A stretch of 64,000 bases of DNA from CAVQZC01 sp963718315 (GTDB lineage: Bacteria > Actinomycetota > Thermoleophilia > Gaiellales > JAICJC01). The stretch is from assembly GCA_963718315.1 (NCBI GenBank), contig CAVQZC010000012.1, positions 620,001-684,000 of the forward strand. Reading direction: 5' to 3'. The notes below the pieces were generated by a model. That model saw nothing but the letters and a program-made list of their open reading frames with translations, did no database searches and was not told the DNA's origin. Numbering within the stretch: position 1 is the stretch's first letter; each line of letters opens with the position of its first letter. Both the position numbers and the translations under genes were made by a program. Positions 8,549 to 16,500 of the stretch are shown here, piece after piece.

Positions 8549-9561
8549 GCCGTCGCCGGCTCCAGCGCCACCGTGGCGCCACCGAGCTCCAGCGAGCGCT
8601 GCATCGCCTCCAGCACCTCGACCACGGCGACGCCCTCCGCCGCGTTGGCCGGATGCGCGTCACCGCCCTCCCGGATCGCGGCGGCGAACGCGCGGCATTC
8701 GATCCGCAGCGGTTCCTCGCGCGAGACGGCGGGGACGTAGATGTCGCCGGTGTGGGTCGTGATCTTGCCAGGGGCGGTCTCGATCGGCCCCTTGTCGTAG
8801 ACGGTCACCTTGCGGTCGGCCTCCATGTCGTCGAACACCGCCATCTTGCGAGAGCCGACCACGGTCATCTTGCGCATCTTGTGGGGGTCGAGCCACGACA
8901 GGTGCAGGTGGCCGATCTGGCCGGAGCCGAGCTTGAGATAGCCGAACACGACGTCCTCGACGCCGGGCCGCACGTAGCTCTCGCCGCGGGCTGACACCTC
9001 GACCGGCCGGTCGCCGAGCAGGTAGAGGACGACCGAGATGTCGTGCACGCCGAGGCTCCAGAGGGCGTTCTCGTCCTCGCGGATGACGCCCAGGTTCTGG
9101 CGGTTCCCGTAGATGTAGAGGACGTCCCCCAGCTCACCCTCGTCGATCAGCTCGCGCAGCTTGACGACGCCCGGGTGGAAGCGCAGCAGGTGGCCGACCA
9201 TCAGCGTCCGGCCGGCGCTGCGCGAGATCGCCTCCAGCTCCCGTGCCTCGGCCGCCGTCCAGGCCAGCGGCTTCTCGACGAACACGTGCTTGCCGGCCTG
9301 CAGCGCGGCTCTGGCGACCGCATGATGCGTTGGCACGGGCGTGGCGACGCAGACGGCGTCCAGGCTGGGGTCGGCGAGCAGGTCGCCCAGCTCCGTCGTG
9401 AAGCGGGCGTCGGTGAACTGGCCGGCGAACTTCTCGTGACGGGACTCGTCGGCATCACAGCACCAGGTCAGCTCGGTCTCCGGCAGCAGGTTGAAGTTGC
9501 GGGCCAGGTTGGGGCCCCAGTAGCCGAGACCGACAACACCGATGCGGATCGGTTCGCTCAC
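8545..9561 (-). CDS. Gfo/Idh/MocA sugar-nucleotide oxidoreductase (WbpB-like)
   Basis: 338-aa NAD(P)-dependent oxidoreductase with an N-terminal Rossmann motif (GVVGLGYWGPNLARNF) and the family EKP motif (HVFVEKPLAWT, ~residue 95) followed by the sugar-binding domain. In WbpB the enzyme oxidises the 3-position of UDP-GlcNAcA, giving the ketone that is aminated next. The GTG at 9561 overlaps the stop of the dehydrogenase (GTGA); longer open frame to 10014 lies within that gene. Assignment to the WbpB role rests on neighbours rather than on a unique motif. Confidence 0.87.
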   Translation of the reverse strand: MSEPIRIGVVGLGYWGPNLARNFNLLPETELTWCCDADESRHEKFAGQFTDARFTTELGDLLADPSLDAVCVATPVPTHHAVARAALQAGKHVFVEKPLAWTAAEARELEAISRSAGRTLMVGHLLRFHPGVVKLRELIDEGELGDVLYIYGNRQNLGVIREDENALWSLGVHDISVVLYLLGDRPVEVSARGESYVRPGVEDVVFGYLKLGSGQIGHLHLSWLDPHKMRKMTVVGSRKMAVFDDMEADRKVTVYDKGPIETAPGKITTHTGDIYVPAVSREEPLRIECRAFAAAIREGGDAHPANAAEGVAVVEVLEAMQRSLELGGATVALEPATA

Positions 9562-10823
9562 AGCGTCACCACCTTGCCGTCGGTGCGGGGAACGACGTTG
9601 CGGAAGTCCATCACCAGCGGCGCCAGGCGCGCCACCCGCTCGTGGTCGACCGCCCGGTGGGCGGTGACGACGCAGACGATGTCGGCGTTCTGGAGGACCT
9701 CGTCGGTCAGCTCCTGAGATTGCAGCTCGAGACCTCCTGTCCGCAGTGACGGCACGTGAGGGTCGTGGTAGGAGATCTCCGCCCCGCTTGCGTGGAGCAG
9801 CTCGATCAGCCGCAGGGCGGGCGACTCGCGCAGGTCGCCGACGTCGCTCTTGTACGACACGCCGAGGACCAGCACGTTGCTCCCGGCCACCGGCTTTCGG
9901 TGCCCGTTCAGGGCCTGCGTCACCCTCTCCGCGCAGTGGTAGGGCATCTGCTGGTGGACCTTCCCGGCCAGCTCGATGAACTCGGTCTGGAAGTCGTACT
10001 GGCGGGCGCGCCATGACAGGTAGAACGGGTCGACGGGCAGGCAGTGCCCGCCCAGGCCCGGGCCGGGCGAGAAGCGCATGAACCCATACGGCTTGGTGGC
10101 GGCTGCGTCGACGACCTCCCAGACGTCCAGATCCATCCGCTCGCAGAGCATCGCCAGCTCGTTGACCAGGGCGATGTTGACGCTGCGAAAGATGTTCTCG
10201 AGCAGCTTGGTCAGCTCGGCGGCGTCGCAGGACGAGACCGGTACCAGCGTCTCGATGCAGGCGCCGTACAGTTCCAGCGCGCGCTCGGCGCAGGCCGGGG
10301 TCAGCCCGCCGACGATCTTGGGTGTGGTCTTGACGGTGAAGTCGGTGCGGCCGGGATCGATCCGCTCGGGAGACATCGCGAGGTTGAAGTCGCGGCCCGC
10401 GACCAGGCCACCCGCCTCCAGGATCGGGCGCACGATCTCGCGCGTGGTGCCCGGGTAGCTGGTCGACTCGAGCACCACCAGGTGCCCGGCGCGGAGGTGC
10501 GGGGCGATCGCCCTGGTTGCCGACTCGAGGATCGAGAGGTCGGGCTCGCGGTTGGCCGAGAGGGGGGTGGGGACGCAGATCAGGATCGCGTCGCAGCCGG
10601 CGATCTCGGCGAAGTCGGTGCCGGCGGTCAGCCTGCCCGCCGAGCTCAGCCCGGCCACCTGCTCGGCCGGGACGTCCTCGATGTAGCTCTCCCCACGACG
10701 GATGGCCGAGACCTTGGCCTCATCGACATCCACCAGGTGCACGCTGCGGCCCGCCTCGGCGAACGCTGTGGCCAGTGGCAGCCCCACGTAGCCGGCGCCG
10801 ATGATCGCAATCCGGGAGCTCAT
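9558..10823 (-). CDS. UDP-N-acetylglucosamine/mannosamine 6-dehydrogenase (WbpA/WecC type)
   Basis: 421-aa nucleotide-sugar dehydrogenase that oxidises C6 of a UDP-HexNAc to the uronic acid with two NAD+. It shows the N-terminal Rossmann motif (IGAGYVGLPLATAFA), the KLLENIFRSVNIALVNELA helix, the catalytic Cys in GPGLGGHCLPVDPFYL and a C-terminal UDP-binding domain (VLVLGVSYKSDVGDLRESPA). A TAGCAT element ends 10 nt before the ATG, so it may have its own promoter although it follows the 2-epimerase by 39 bp. Confidence 0.93.
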   Translation of the reverse strand: MSSRIAIIGAGYVGLPLATAFAEAGRSVHLVDVDEAKVSAIRRGESYIEDVPAEQVAGLSSAGRLTAGTDFAEIAGCDAILICVPTPLSANREPDLSILESATRAIAPHLRAGHLVVLESTSYPGTTREIVRPILEAGGLVAGRDFNLAMSPERIDPGRTDFTVKTTPKIVGGLTPACAERALELYGACIETLVPVSSCDAAELTKLLENIFRSVNIALVNELAMLCERMDLDVWEVVDAAATKPYGFMRFSPGPGLGGHCLPVDPFYLSWRARQYDFQTEFIELAGKVHQQMPYHCAERVTQALNGHRKPVAGSNVLVLGVSYKSDVGDLRESPALRLIELLHASGAEISYHDPHVPSLRTGGLELQSQELTDEVLQNADIVCVVTAHRAVDHERVARLAPLVMDFRNVVPRTDGKVVTL

Positions 10824-10833
10824 GTCGGCGCGG

Positions 10834-10839
10834 ATGCTA
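10834..10839 (-). promoter_or_regulatory. -10 element TAGCAT, dehydrogenase gene
   Basis: TAGCAT ends 10 nt before the ATG at 10823, in the short gap after the epimerase gene; likely an internal near-leaderless promoter. Confidence 0.45.
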
Positions 10840-10862
10840 CCGGGTGAGCCGCTGGCGACGGC

Positions 10863-11933
10863 TCAGCCCGTAGGGTTGTCGCCGGCGATCACCGCCGCAA
10901 TTCGCTGCGATGCGCGGCCGTCGCCGTAGAGCGGCGGGTGCTCGTCCGGCGAGGCCACCTGTGCGAGGGCGGCCGCAACGGCGTCCGGCTCGAACGCGAC
11001 CAGGCGGTTCCAGCCCAGCTCGATGGTCTCCACCCACTCGCTGGTGGTGCGTAGGGTCAGGCACGGCACCCGGTGCAGGTAGGCCTCCTTCTGCACGCCG
11101 CCGGAGTCGGTCAGGCACACGCGTGCCGATGCCAGCAGCGCGGTGAAATCGAGGTATCCGAGCGGCGGGGTGATGATCGCGGCCGCCTCCGCCCGCGCCA
11201 GCAGGTCGCGGCGGTCGAGCGCCGCCCGCGTCCGCGGGTGCAGCGGGAACACCAGCGGCTCCTCGACGGCTTCCAGGATCCCGACCAGCGCATCCAACGC
11301 GTCACCGGTCGTGTTGCCCTGGCGGTGAACGGTGATCAGCGAGTAGGCGCCCGCGGTCACCCCGAGCTGCTCGATCGCATCGGAGCGGCGCAGCGCCAGC
11401 GGCCCGAACGCCTCGGCCACGTCGACCATCACGTCACCCACCAGGTGGACGCCCTCACGGATGCCCTCGGCTGCCAGGTTGTCAACCGCGGTCTGGCTGG
11501 GGCAGAACCGCAGGTCGGCGACGACGTCGGTGACCACCCGGTTCACCTCCTCGGGCATCGTCCGGTCGTAGGAGCGCAGCCCGGCCTCCACGTGCGCCAG
11601 CCGGTGACCCGTCTTGACGGCTACCAGAGCGCCCGCGAGCGTCGAGTTGGTGTCGCCGTAGACCAGCACCATGTCGGGGCGCTCGGCCACCAGTACCGGC
11701 TCCAGGCCGACCAGCATCGCCCCTGTCTGCTGGGCGTGCGTGCCCGATCCGGTCTCGATCTCGTGGTCGGGCGGGTCGATCTCCAGCTCGGCGAAGAAGA
11801 CGGCCGAGAGCTCGCTGTCGTAGTGCTGGCCGGTGTGGACCAGGACGTGGTCGCAGACCTCACGCAGCGCTCTGCTGAGGGGCGCAGCCTTGATGAACTG
11901 CGGGCGGTTGCCCACGACCGAGACGACCTTCAT
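10863..11933 (-). CDS. wecB: UDP-N-acetylglucosamine 2-epimerase (non-hydrolysing)
   Basis: 356-aa WecB/WbpI-type epimerase interconverting UDP-GlcNAc and UDP-ManNAc derivatives. Family segments include GNRPQFIKAAPLSRAL at the N-terminus, HTGQHYD, VYGDTNSTLAGALVA, HVEAGLRSYDRTMPEEVNR, TVHRQGNT and LTDSGGVQKEAYL. Within a Wbp-type pathway this step would come last (WbpI), giving the manno isomer. It heads the set, and a TAGGCT element ends 9 nt before its ATG, overlapping the ccdA stop codon. Confidence 0.94.
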   Translation of the reverse strand: MKVVSVVGNRPQFIKAAPLSRALREVCDHVLVHTGQHYDSELSAVFFAELEIDPPDHEIETGSGTHAQQTGAMLVGLEPVLVAERPDMVLVYGDTNSTLAGALVAVKTGHRLAHVEAGLRSYDRTMPEEVNRVVTDVVADLRFCPSQTAVDNLAAEGIREGVHLVGDVMVDVAEAFGPLALRRSDAIEQLGVTAGAYSLITVHRQGNTTGDALDALVGILEAVEEPLVFPLHPRTRAALDRRDLLARAEAAAIITPPLGYLDFTALLASARVCLTDSGGVQKEAYLHRVPCLTLRTTSEWVETIELGWNRLVAFEPDAVAAALAQVASPDEHPPLYGDGRASQRIAAVIAGDNPTG

Positions 11934-11942
11934 CGAAGCGGC

Positions 11943-11948
11943 AGCCTA
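11943..11948 (-). promoter_or_regulatory. -10 element TAGGCT, epimerase operon
   Basis: TAGGCT ends 9 nt before the ATG at 11933 and overlaps the TAG stop of ccdA, suggesting a leaderless start for the sugar-nucleotide operon. Confidence 0.5.
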
Positions 11949-12650
11949 TCCGGCGAGCCGGGCGCTGAGCGTGGTCAGCTGGCCGCTCCAGAGCAGCACG
12001 CCCATCAGCACCAGTAGCGCTCCGGACGCGCGCGTCACCAGCCACCAGTGGTCGCGGACAGTGCGGGCTGCGCCCAGCACCCAGGGCAGCGCGATTCCGG
12101 CGGCGATGAACGGCACGCCCAGGCCGAGGGAGTAGAAGAAGAGCAGCACCGCTCCGTCGACCGCGCGGCCCTGCGTGCCCGCGATGGTCAGGATGGTGCC
12201 CAGCGTGGGCCCGATGCACGGCGTCCAGGCGATGGCGAACGCGGCGCCGGCGATCGCCGTGCCGACGGTGTTCTGCGGCTGTGGGACAGGAACACGCCAC
12301 TCCCGTTGCAGCAGCCGAGCGGTGGGCAGGAGCATGAAGACGCCCATGCCGATGATGATGGCGCCGCCGACCTTCTCCAGCGTGCTGCGATGGTCGAGGA
12401 ACTGGGCGCCGACCACGCCCGAGCCTGCGCCGGCGAGCGTGAACACCACGGTGAACCCGGCGACGAAGCCGACCGCCGCCCGCACCACCCGCTGCCGCTG
12501 CTCCGCCAACGAGCCGCCCGGGACGCCGCTGACGAAGGCCAGGTAGCCCGGGATCAGCGGCAGCACACACGGGGAGGCGAAGCCGATCACCCCGGCGCCG
12601 AACGCCACCGCTAGCCCCGCCGGTCCGACGGTGACGGCGTCGGCGATCAC
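11946..12650 (-). CDS. ccdA: Cytochrome c biogenesis / DsbD-like membrane protein
   Basis: 234-aa polytopic membrane protein of the CcdA/DsbD-gamma family that moves reducing equivalents across the membrane to an extracytoplasmic thioredoxin. The conserved Pro-Cys motif region is visible (GFASPCVLPLIPGYLAF, residues ~23-39) and the second conserved Cys in IAWTPCIGPTLGTIL. About six membrane segments. The GTG start overlaps the stop of the TlpA-like gene (GTGA), so electron donor and exported thioredoxin are made together. Confidence 0.93.
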   Translation of the reverse strand: MIADAVTVGPAGLAVAFGAGVIGFASPCVLPLIPGYLAFVSGVPGGSLAEQRQRVVRAAVGFVAGFTVVFTLAGAGSGVVGAQFLDHRSTLEKVGGAIIIGMGVFMLLPTARLLQREWRVPVPQPQNTVGTAIAGAAFAIAWTPCIGPTLGTILTIAGTQGRAVDGAVLLFFYSLGLGVPFIAAGIALPWVLGAARTVRDHWWLVTRASGALLVLMGVLLWSGQLTTLSARLAG

Positions 12651-13177
12651 GACTGGACGAGCGGCGTCAGCTCATGCGCCAGGGTCTGCTCGCTCGTCTT
12701 GCCGTTGATCCGGTCGATGACGACGCCCCTGCGGTTGATCACGAACGTGGTCGGCTGGCCGTACAACCGGAACTGATCGGTGAGCCTGTCGCCGTGGTCG
12801 TAGACGACGGGCCAGGTGATGGCGTAGCGCGACACGTACCCGTGCACGCCGCTGATCGGGGACGCGCGGCCGATGGACAGGAACTGCACCCGCCCGGCGA
12901 AGCGCCGCTCCGTCCTGGTGAAGGCGGTCGCCTCCTCCTTGCACGGGGCGCACCAGCTGGCGAAGAAGTTGATCACGAGCGGCTCGCCGCGGTACGCAGC
13001 CAGGTTGACCTTCCGCCCGCCCAGCGTGACCGCTGCAAACCGGGGCGCCGGGATCGGCTTGAACGCCGACGCCGGCGGCGATTGGAGGTCGTTCTGGTGG
13101 CTCCGCGAGAACAGGGCTAGGCTGATGACGAAGACGGTGGCGGCGGTGACGGCTGCGACGACCAGGGCGCGCTGCAT
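12647..13177 (-). CDS. TlpA/ResA-like membrane-anchored thioredoxin
   Basis: 176-aa thiol-disulfide oxidoreductase: N-terminal membrane anchor (residues ~1-21) and a thioredoxin fold with the active site FFASWCAPCKEE and the cis-Pro region YGQPTTFVINRRG. It would keep extracytoplasmic cysteines or haem-binding sites reduced, fed by CcdA. The ATG at 13177 is chosen over one at 13213 because a TACGAT -10 element ends 7 nt before it and because 13213 would overlap the divergent gene's start. Confidence 0.9.
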   Translation of the reverse strand: MQRALVVAAVTAATVFVISLALFSRSHQNDLQSPPASAFKPIPAPRFAAVTLGGRKVNLAAYRGEPLVINFFASWCAPCKEEATAFTRTERRFAGRVQFLSIGRASPISGVHGYVSRYAITWPVVYDHGDRLTDQFRLYGQPTTFVINRRGVVIDRINGKTSEQTLAHELTPLVQS

Positions 13178-13183
13178 GCTGCA

Positions 13184-13190
13184 TATCGTA
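13184..13190. promoter_or_regulatory. Overlapping divergent -10 elements
   Basis: ATATCGTA holds TATCGT on the plus strand (13184-13189, upstream of the VOC gene) and TACGAT on the minus strand (13185-13190, 7 nt before the tlpA start). Two polymerases could not occupy both, so the genes may be expressed in a mutually exclusive way. Confidence 0.5.
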
Positions 13191-13211
13191 CGTCCGAAGG
13201 GAGAACTCGGC

Positions 13212-14138
13212 ATGCGCCTGGATGGAATCCATCACGTGACCTGTATCACCGGCGACGCGCAACAGAACGTCGACTTCTACACGCGCGTCATGGGGCTCCG
13301 GTTGGTCGCGAAGAGCGTCAACCAGGACGACCCCACCGTCTACCACCTGTTCTACTCCGACGAGCTGGGCCGGCCTGGCTCGGACATCACGTTCTTCGAG
13401 TACCCGGGTGCTGCCCGTGGCGAGGACGGCGCCGGGATGATCCACCGGATCGTGTGGCGGGTTGCGTCGCCCGAGGCGGTCGACTTCTGGGAGCAGCGCC
13501 TCCAGACGGAGGGGCTGGACACGGAGCGCGAGCGCGACCGGCTGCGCTTTGCCGATCCCGAGGGCCTGGGTCACGAGGTCGCTCCCTACGACGGCCCCGA
13601 CGAGCCGCGCAGCGCCGAGCACCCCGAGGTGCCGGCCGAGTTCGCCCTGCAGGGATTCGACGGCGTTCGCGCCTACAGCGCCCGGCCGGAGCAGAGCGGC
13701 GGGATGATCGAGCGGCTGATGGAAGGCGAGGCCCGCGGCGATGCGACGTGGGAGATCTCGGGCCCGCGCCGCCACGGCTGGATCGCCTACGACACGCCTC
13801 CTGGCCGGGGCATCCCGGGTGCCGGGACGGTGCACCACGTTGCCTGGTTCTCGACCAACCAGGACCACGCTCAGTGGCAGGAGCGGCTGGCCGAGGCGGG
13901 CGTGCGGGTGACGCCGATCATCGACCGCCACTACTTCCATTCGATCTACTACCGCGAGCCGAGTGGCGTCCTGTTCGAGATCGCGGACGACGGTCCCGGG
14001 TTCACGATCGACTCGCCGCTGGAGGAGCTGGGGCGCAACGTGATCCTGCCGCCGCAGTTCGAGCCGTCGCGGGAGCGGATCGAGGCGATCCTGACGCCGC
14101 TCCCCGATCCGCGGGCCAACTGGCCCGCCAGGCGGTAG
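13212..14138 (+). CDS. VOC-family ring-cleavage dioxygenase / glyoxalase-like protein
   Basis: 308-aa protein with two vicinal-oxygen-chelate modules, similar to PcpA/MhqO hydroquinone dioxygenases. Candidate metal ligands are His in GIHHVTCITGDAQ (residues ~5-17), His in GTVHHVAWFSTN (~residue 217) and Glu in PSGVLFEIADDG (~residue 260). Substrate unknown; hydroquinones or other aromatics are possible. The start has a GAAGGGAGAA ribosome site. Not in an operon with its neighbours. Confidence 0.9.
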   Translation: MRLDGIHHVTCITGDAQQNVDFYTRVMGLRLVAKSVNQDDPTVYHLFYSDELGRPGSDITFFEYPGAARGEDGAGMIHRIVWRVASPEAVDFWEQRLQTEGLDTERERDRLRFADPEGLGHEVAPYDGPDEPRSAEHPEVPAEFALQGFDGVRAYSARPEQSGGMIERLMEGEARGDATWEISGPRRHGWIAYDTPPGRGIPGAGTVHHVAWFSTNQDHAQWQERLAEAGVRVTPIIDRHYFHSIYYREPSGVLFEIADDGPGFTIDSPLEELGRNVILPPQFEPSRERIEAILTPLPDPRANWPARR

Positions 14139-14141
14139 GGC

Positions 14142-15194
14142 TTACAGCGCCTGCGGGGCCTCGGTGACGCGGCGGGCGACGGCGGCAACCAGCCGCGCCG
14201 TCTGCTCCAGGTCGCCGAGGTCGACCAGCTCGTTGGGCGAGTGCATGTAGCGCAGCGGGATGCTGATGACGATCGACGGCACCCCGTTGCCTGACGGGGA
14301 GACAGCGTCGGCGTCTGTGCCGGTGCTTCCCCCGGCGGGCTCCACCTGATAGGCGATGCCCTCCGCCTCGGCGACCTCGACAGCGAGGTCGAACAGCACC
14401 GGGTGGATGCTTGCTCCGCGTGACAACGACGGCCCTCCGCCAAGCTTGACGTCCCCGCCGGTCTGCTTCGAGGTGGTGGGGTGGTCGGTCGTGTGCGTTA
14501 CGTCGACCGCGATGGCCGCTGCCGGCGCCAGTGCGTGACCGGTGGTGTGGGCGCCCAGGAACGACGTCTCCTCGGAGACGCTGGCAACGCCGGTCAGCCT
14601 GGCGCTTCCCGGCTCGGCCGCGTAGAGGCGCACGGCCTCGGCGGCGACGAAGGCGCCACAGCGGTTGTCGCAGGCCCGGCTGACGAGGCGGTCGCCCGGC
14701 AGCTCGACGATCGGCTGCTCGAGCACGCCCATGTCGCCGACGTGGACGCGGCCCCTGGCCTCGTCTCCTGACCGTGCGCCGATGTCGATCCAGAGCTGGT
14801 CGATCTTCGACGGCTTCGCCCGTTCGTCGGCATCCTGCAGATGCCGCGCCTTCTTCCCGATCACGCCGGTCACCAGCCCGTCGCGGCCGAGGATGCGGAC
14901 GCGTTGTCCGACCAGCACCTCGGGATCCCACCCGCCGACGCGCCCGAACCAGGCGTAGCCCTCGTCGTCGACGTGGTTCACGACGAAGCCGATCTCGTCG
15001 ATGTGCCCGAACACCGCCACCGACGGGCTGCCCTCCGGCTGGATCTCGGCGAAGCTCGATCCCAGCGCATCGGCGCGGACGGCGGCGAACGACTCGGCGT
15101 ATGCCCGCCAGACGCGGGCCGCCGCGCGCTCGTCGCCGCTCGGCCCGGGGGCGTCGAGCAGGTCGCGGAAGAACTGCAGTGACTCCGGACGCAT
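14142..15194 (-). CDS. M42 family metallo-aminopeptidase
   Basis: 350-aa cytoplasmic peptidase of the tetrahedral aminopeptidase/glutamyl aminopeptidase family with two metal ions. Ligand and catalytic regions: AVFGHIDEIGFVV, ACDNRCGAFVA, SVSEETSFLGAHT (Glu-Glu), AVDVTHTTDHP and the C-terminal RYMHSPNELVDLGD. Start set at ATG 15194, since a TAGCCT element ends 8 nt before it and would leave the TTG at 15203 outside the transcript. Converges with the VOC gene. Confidence 0.93.
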   Translation of the reverse strand: MRPESLQFFRDLLDAPGPSGDERAAARVWRAYAESFAAVRADALGSSFAEIQPEGSPSVAVFGHIDEIGFVVNHVDDEGYAWFGRVGGWDPEVLVGQRVRILGRDGLVTGVIGKKARHLQDADERAKPSKIDQLWIDIGARSGDEARGRVHVGDMGVLEQPIVELPGDRLVSRACDNRCGAFVAAEAVRLYAAEPGSARLTGVASVSEETSFLGAHTTGHALAPAAAIAVDVTHTTDHPTTSKQTGGDVKLGGGPSLSRGASIHPVLFDLAVEVAEAEGIAYQVEPAGGSTGTDADAVSPSGNGVPSIVISIPLRYMHSPNELVDLGDLEQTARLVAAVARRVTEAPQAL

Positions 15195-15202
15195 CGCCGC
15201 CA

Positions 15203-15208
15203 AGGCTA
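15203..15208 (-). promoter_or_regulatory. -10 element TAGCCT, M42 peptidase
   Basis: TAGCCT ends 8 nt before the ATG at 15194 with no ribosome site between; leaderless arrangement that decides the start codon. Confidence 0.45.
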
Positions 15209-15235
15209 CCCGCTCCAGCCTCTCGGTGACGGCGG

Positions 15236-15241
15236 TACACT
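15236..15241 (+). promoter_or_regulatory. -10 element TACACT of tRNA-Lys
   Basis: TACACT ends 9 nt before the first base of the tRNA, leaving a 5' leader of only 2-3 nt. Confidence 0.5.
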
Positions 15242-15250
15242 GGGCGGCCG

Positions 15251-15323
15251 GGGCCGTTAGCTCAGCTGGTAGAGCAGGGGACTCTTAATCCCAAGGTCAC
15301 AGGTTCGATCCCTGTACGGCCCA
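15251..15323 (+). tRNA. tRNA-Lys (anticodon CTT)
   Basis: 73-nt cloverleaf. Acceptor GGGCCGT pairs with ACGGCCC, discriminator A, no encoded CCA. D arm GCTC/GAGC, anticodon loop CTCTTAA with anticodon CTT, T arm ACAGG/CCTGT with loop TTCGATC. The top pair of the anticodon stem is G-A. Its 3' 29 nt (variable loop, T arm, acceptor strand, discriminator) are repeated twice downstream. Confidence 0.96.
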
Positions 15324-15342
15324 TGTCTGGTGTGGGGGGTTC

Positions 15343-15366
15343 GTGGGGGGAGCCTGCTCCCCCCAC
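15343..15366 (+). terminator. Strong hairpin in repeat spacer, copy 1
   Basis: GTGGGGGGAGC-CT-GCTCCCCCCAC: 11-bp perfect stem with a 2-nt loop, beginning 20 nt after the tRNA. No T-tract follows, so it could be an RNA-processing or 3'-protecting structure rather than an intrinsic terminator. Confidence 0.5.
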
Positions 15367-15425
15367 GCTCATACCATGGTCACAGGTTCGATCCCTGTAC
15401 GGCCCATGTCTGGTGTGGGGGGTTC

Positions 15426-15449
15426 GTGGGGGGAGCCTGCTCCCCCCAC
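15426..15449 (+). terminator. Strong hairpin in repeat spacer, copy 2
   Basis: Exact copy, 83 bp downstream, of the 11-bp stem at 15343-15366; again without a T-tract. Confidence 0.5.
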
Positions 15450-15505
15450 GCTCATACCATGGTCACAGGTTCGATCCCTGTACGGCCCACACCTCGCTAC
15501 CGACC

Positions 15506-16455
15506 TCAGCCGAAGCGGCCGGTGACGTACGCCTCGGTGCGGGGGTCGGTCGGGTTGGTGAACAGGGTCGAGGTCGAGTCGAACTCGACCAGGATGCCCG
15601 ACCGGTTGCCGGCGTTGTCGATGTCGACGCTGAAGAACGCCGTCTTGTCGGCGACGCGCGCGGCCTGCTGCATGTTGTGCGTGACGATCACGATCGTGTA
15701 GTCGGTCTTCAGCTCGTCGACCAGGTCCTCGATCCGCTGGGTGGCGATCGGGTCGAGCGCCGAGGCCGGCTCGTCCATCAGCACCACGTCCGGCTCGATC
15801 GCCAGCGCGCGGGCGATGCACAGCCGCTGCTGCTGTCCGCCGGACAGGGCCAGGGCGCTCTGCTTCAGCCGGTCCTTGACCTCGTCCCACAGCCCGGACT
15901 GCCGGAGCGCCTTCTCGACGCGGTCGTTCAGGTCCGTCCTTCATGCCGTGCAGGCGCATGCCGTAGGCAACGTTGTCGAAGATCGACTTGGGGAACGGGT
16001 TTGGCCGCTGGAACACCATGCCGATCCGGCGGCGCACCTCGACCGCGTCGACGCCGGAGGCGTTCAGGTCGTGGCCGTGGTAGCGGATCGTGCCCGTCCA
16101 CCTTCGCGCCGCTGATCAGGTCGTTCATCCGGTTCATGCTGCGCAGCAGCGTGGTCTTGCCGCAGCCGGAGGGGCCGATGAACGCGGTCACGAGGTGCTT
16201 GTGGACCTGCATGTTGACGCCGCGGATGGCCGGCCGCCCGTTGTAGGACACCATCACGTCGTCCAGGTCGAAGACGACCTCGCCGGCCCTCGGTCGGGTT
16301 CTCCGCGCGGGCGGCGGCGATGTCGGCGAGGCCGCCCTGGTTGCGGTGCGGCGCCTCCTGGACGTCGTCCGGCTGGGCAGCCCTGCTCGGACGGCTCTGT
16401 CCTGGGCGGATCGGTCATCGACTGGGCTGCTGGTTGCGATGTCACTATCCGGCAT
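15506..16455 (-). CDS. pstB: Phosphate ABC transporter ATPase PstB (4-5 +1 frameshifts)
   Basis: ATPase of the high-affinity phosphate importer. In successive frames one reads an N-terminal region (QPDDVQEAPHRNQGGLAD), Walker A (FIGPSGCGKTTLLRSMNRMN), MVFQRPNPFPKSIFDNVAYG, Walker B/D-loop (VVLMDEPASALDPIATQ) and IVIVTHNMQQAARVADKTAF. Extra bases near 16386, 16285, 16093 and 15935 break the frame; each lies by a G/C run and each removal restores PstB sequence. ATG 16455 (GGAGG upstream) needs five corrections, ATG 16418 needs four; both give whole codons. Last gene of pstSCAB; no phoU follows. Confidence 0.88.
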
Positions 16456-16500
16456 GGTTGCAGAAGCCTCCGGTGCAGTGGGTAAAGGTTCGGAAATGGG

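Larger units (their letters stand above)
15295..15489 (+). repeat. 83-bp tandem repeat built on the tRNA-Lys 3' end
   Basis: The last 29 nt of tRNA-Lys (15295-15323) recur without change at 15378-15406 and 15461-15489, a period of 83 bp. The 54-bp spacers (15324-15377 and 15407-15460) are identical and each holds a G6/C6-type perfect hairpin. Each repeat thus gives a T arm plus half acceptor followed by a hairpin. The layout recalls the 178-bp repeats with a tRNA-Tyr 3' end in the E. coli tyrT operon. No integrase or transposase is nearby. It explains why spurious ORFs appear here. Confidence 0.95.

Noticed and set aside
15295..15489. CRISPR array
   Set aside because: Only three 29-nt units, spacers identical to each other, and the repeat is a tRNA end; no cas genes.
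15295..15489. Integrated-element attachment sites
   Set aside because: Repeats of a tRNA 3' end can mark att sites, but copies are 54 bp apart and no integrase or cargo lies between.
15323..16246. Plus-strand ORFs starting in the tRNA repeat
   Set aside because: Start inside the 83-bp repeats and run antisense to pstB; repeat-derived text, not protein.
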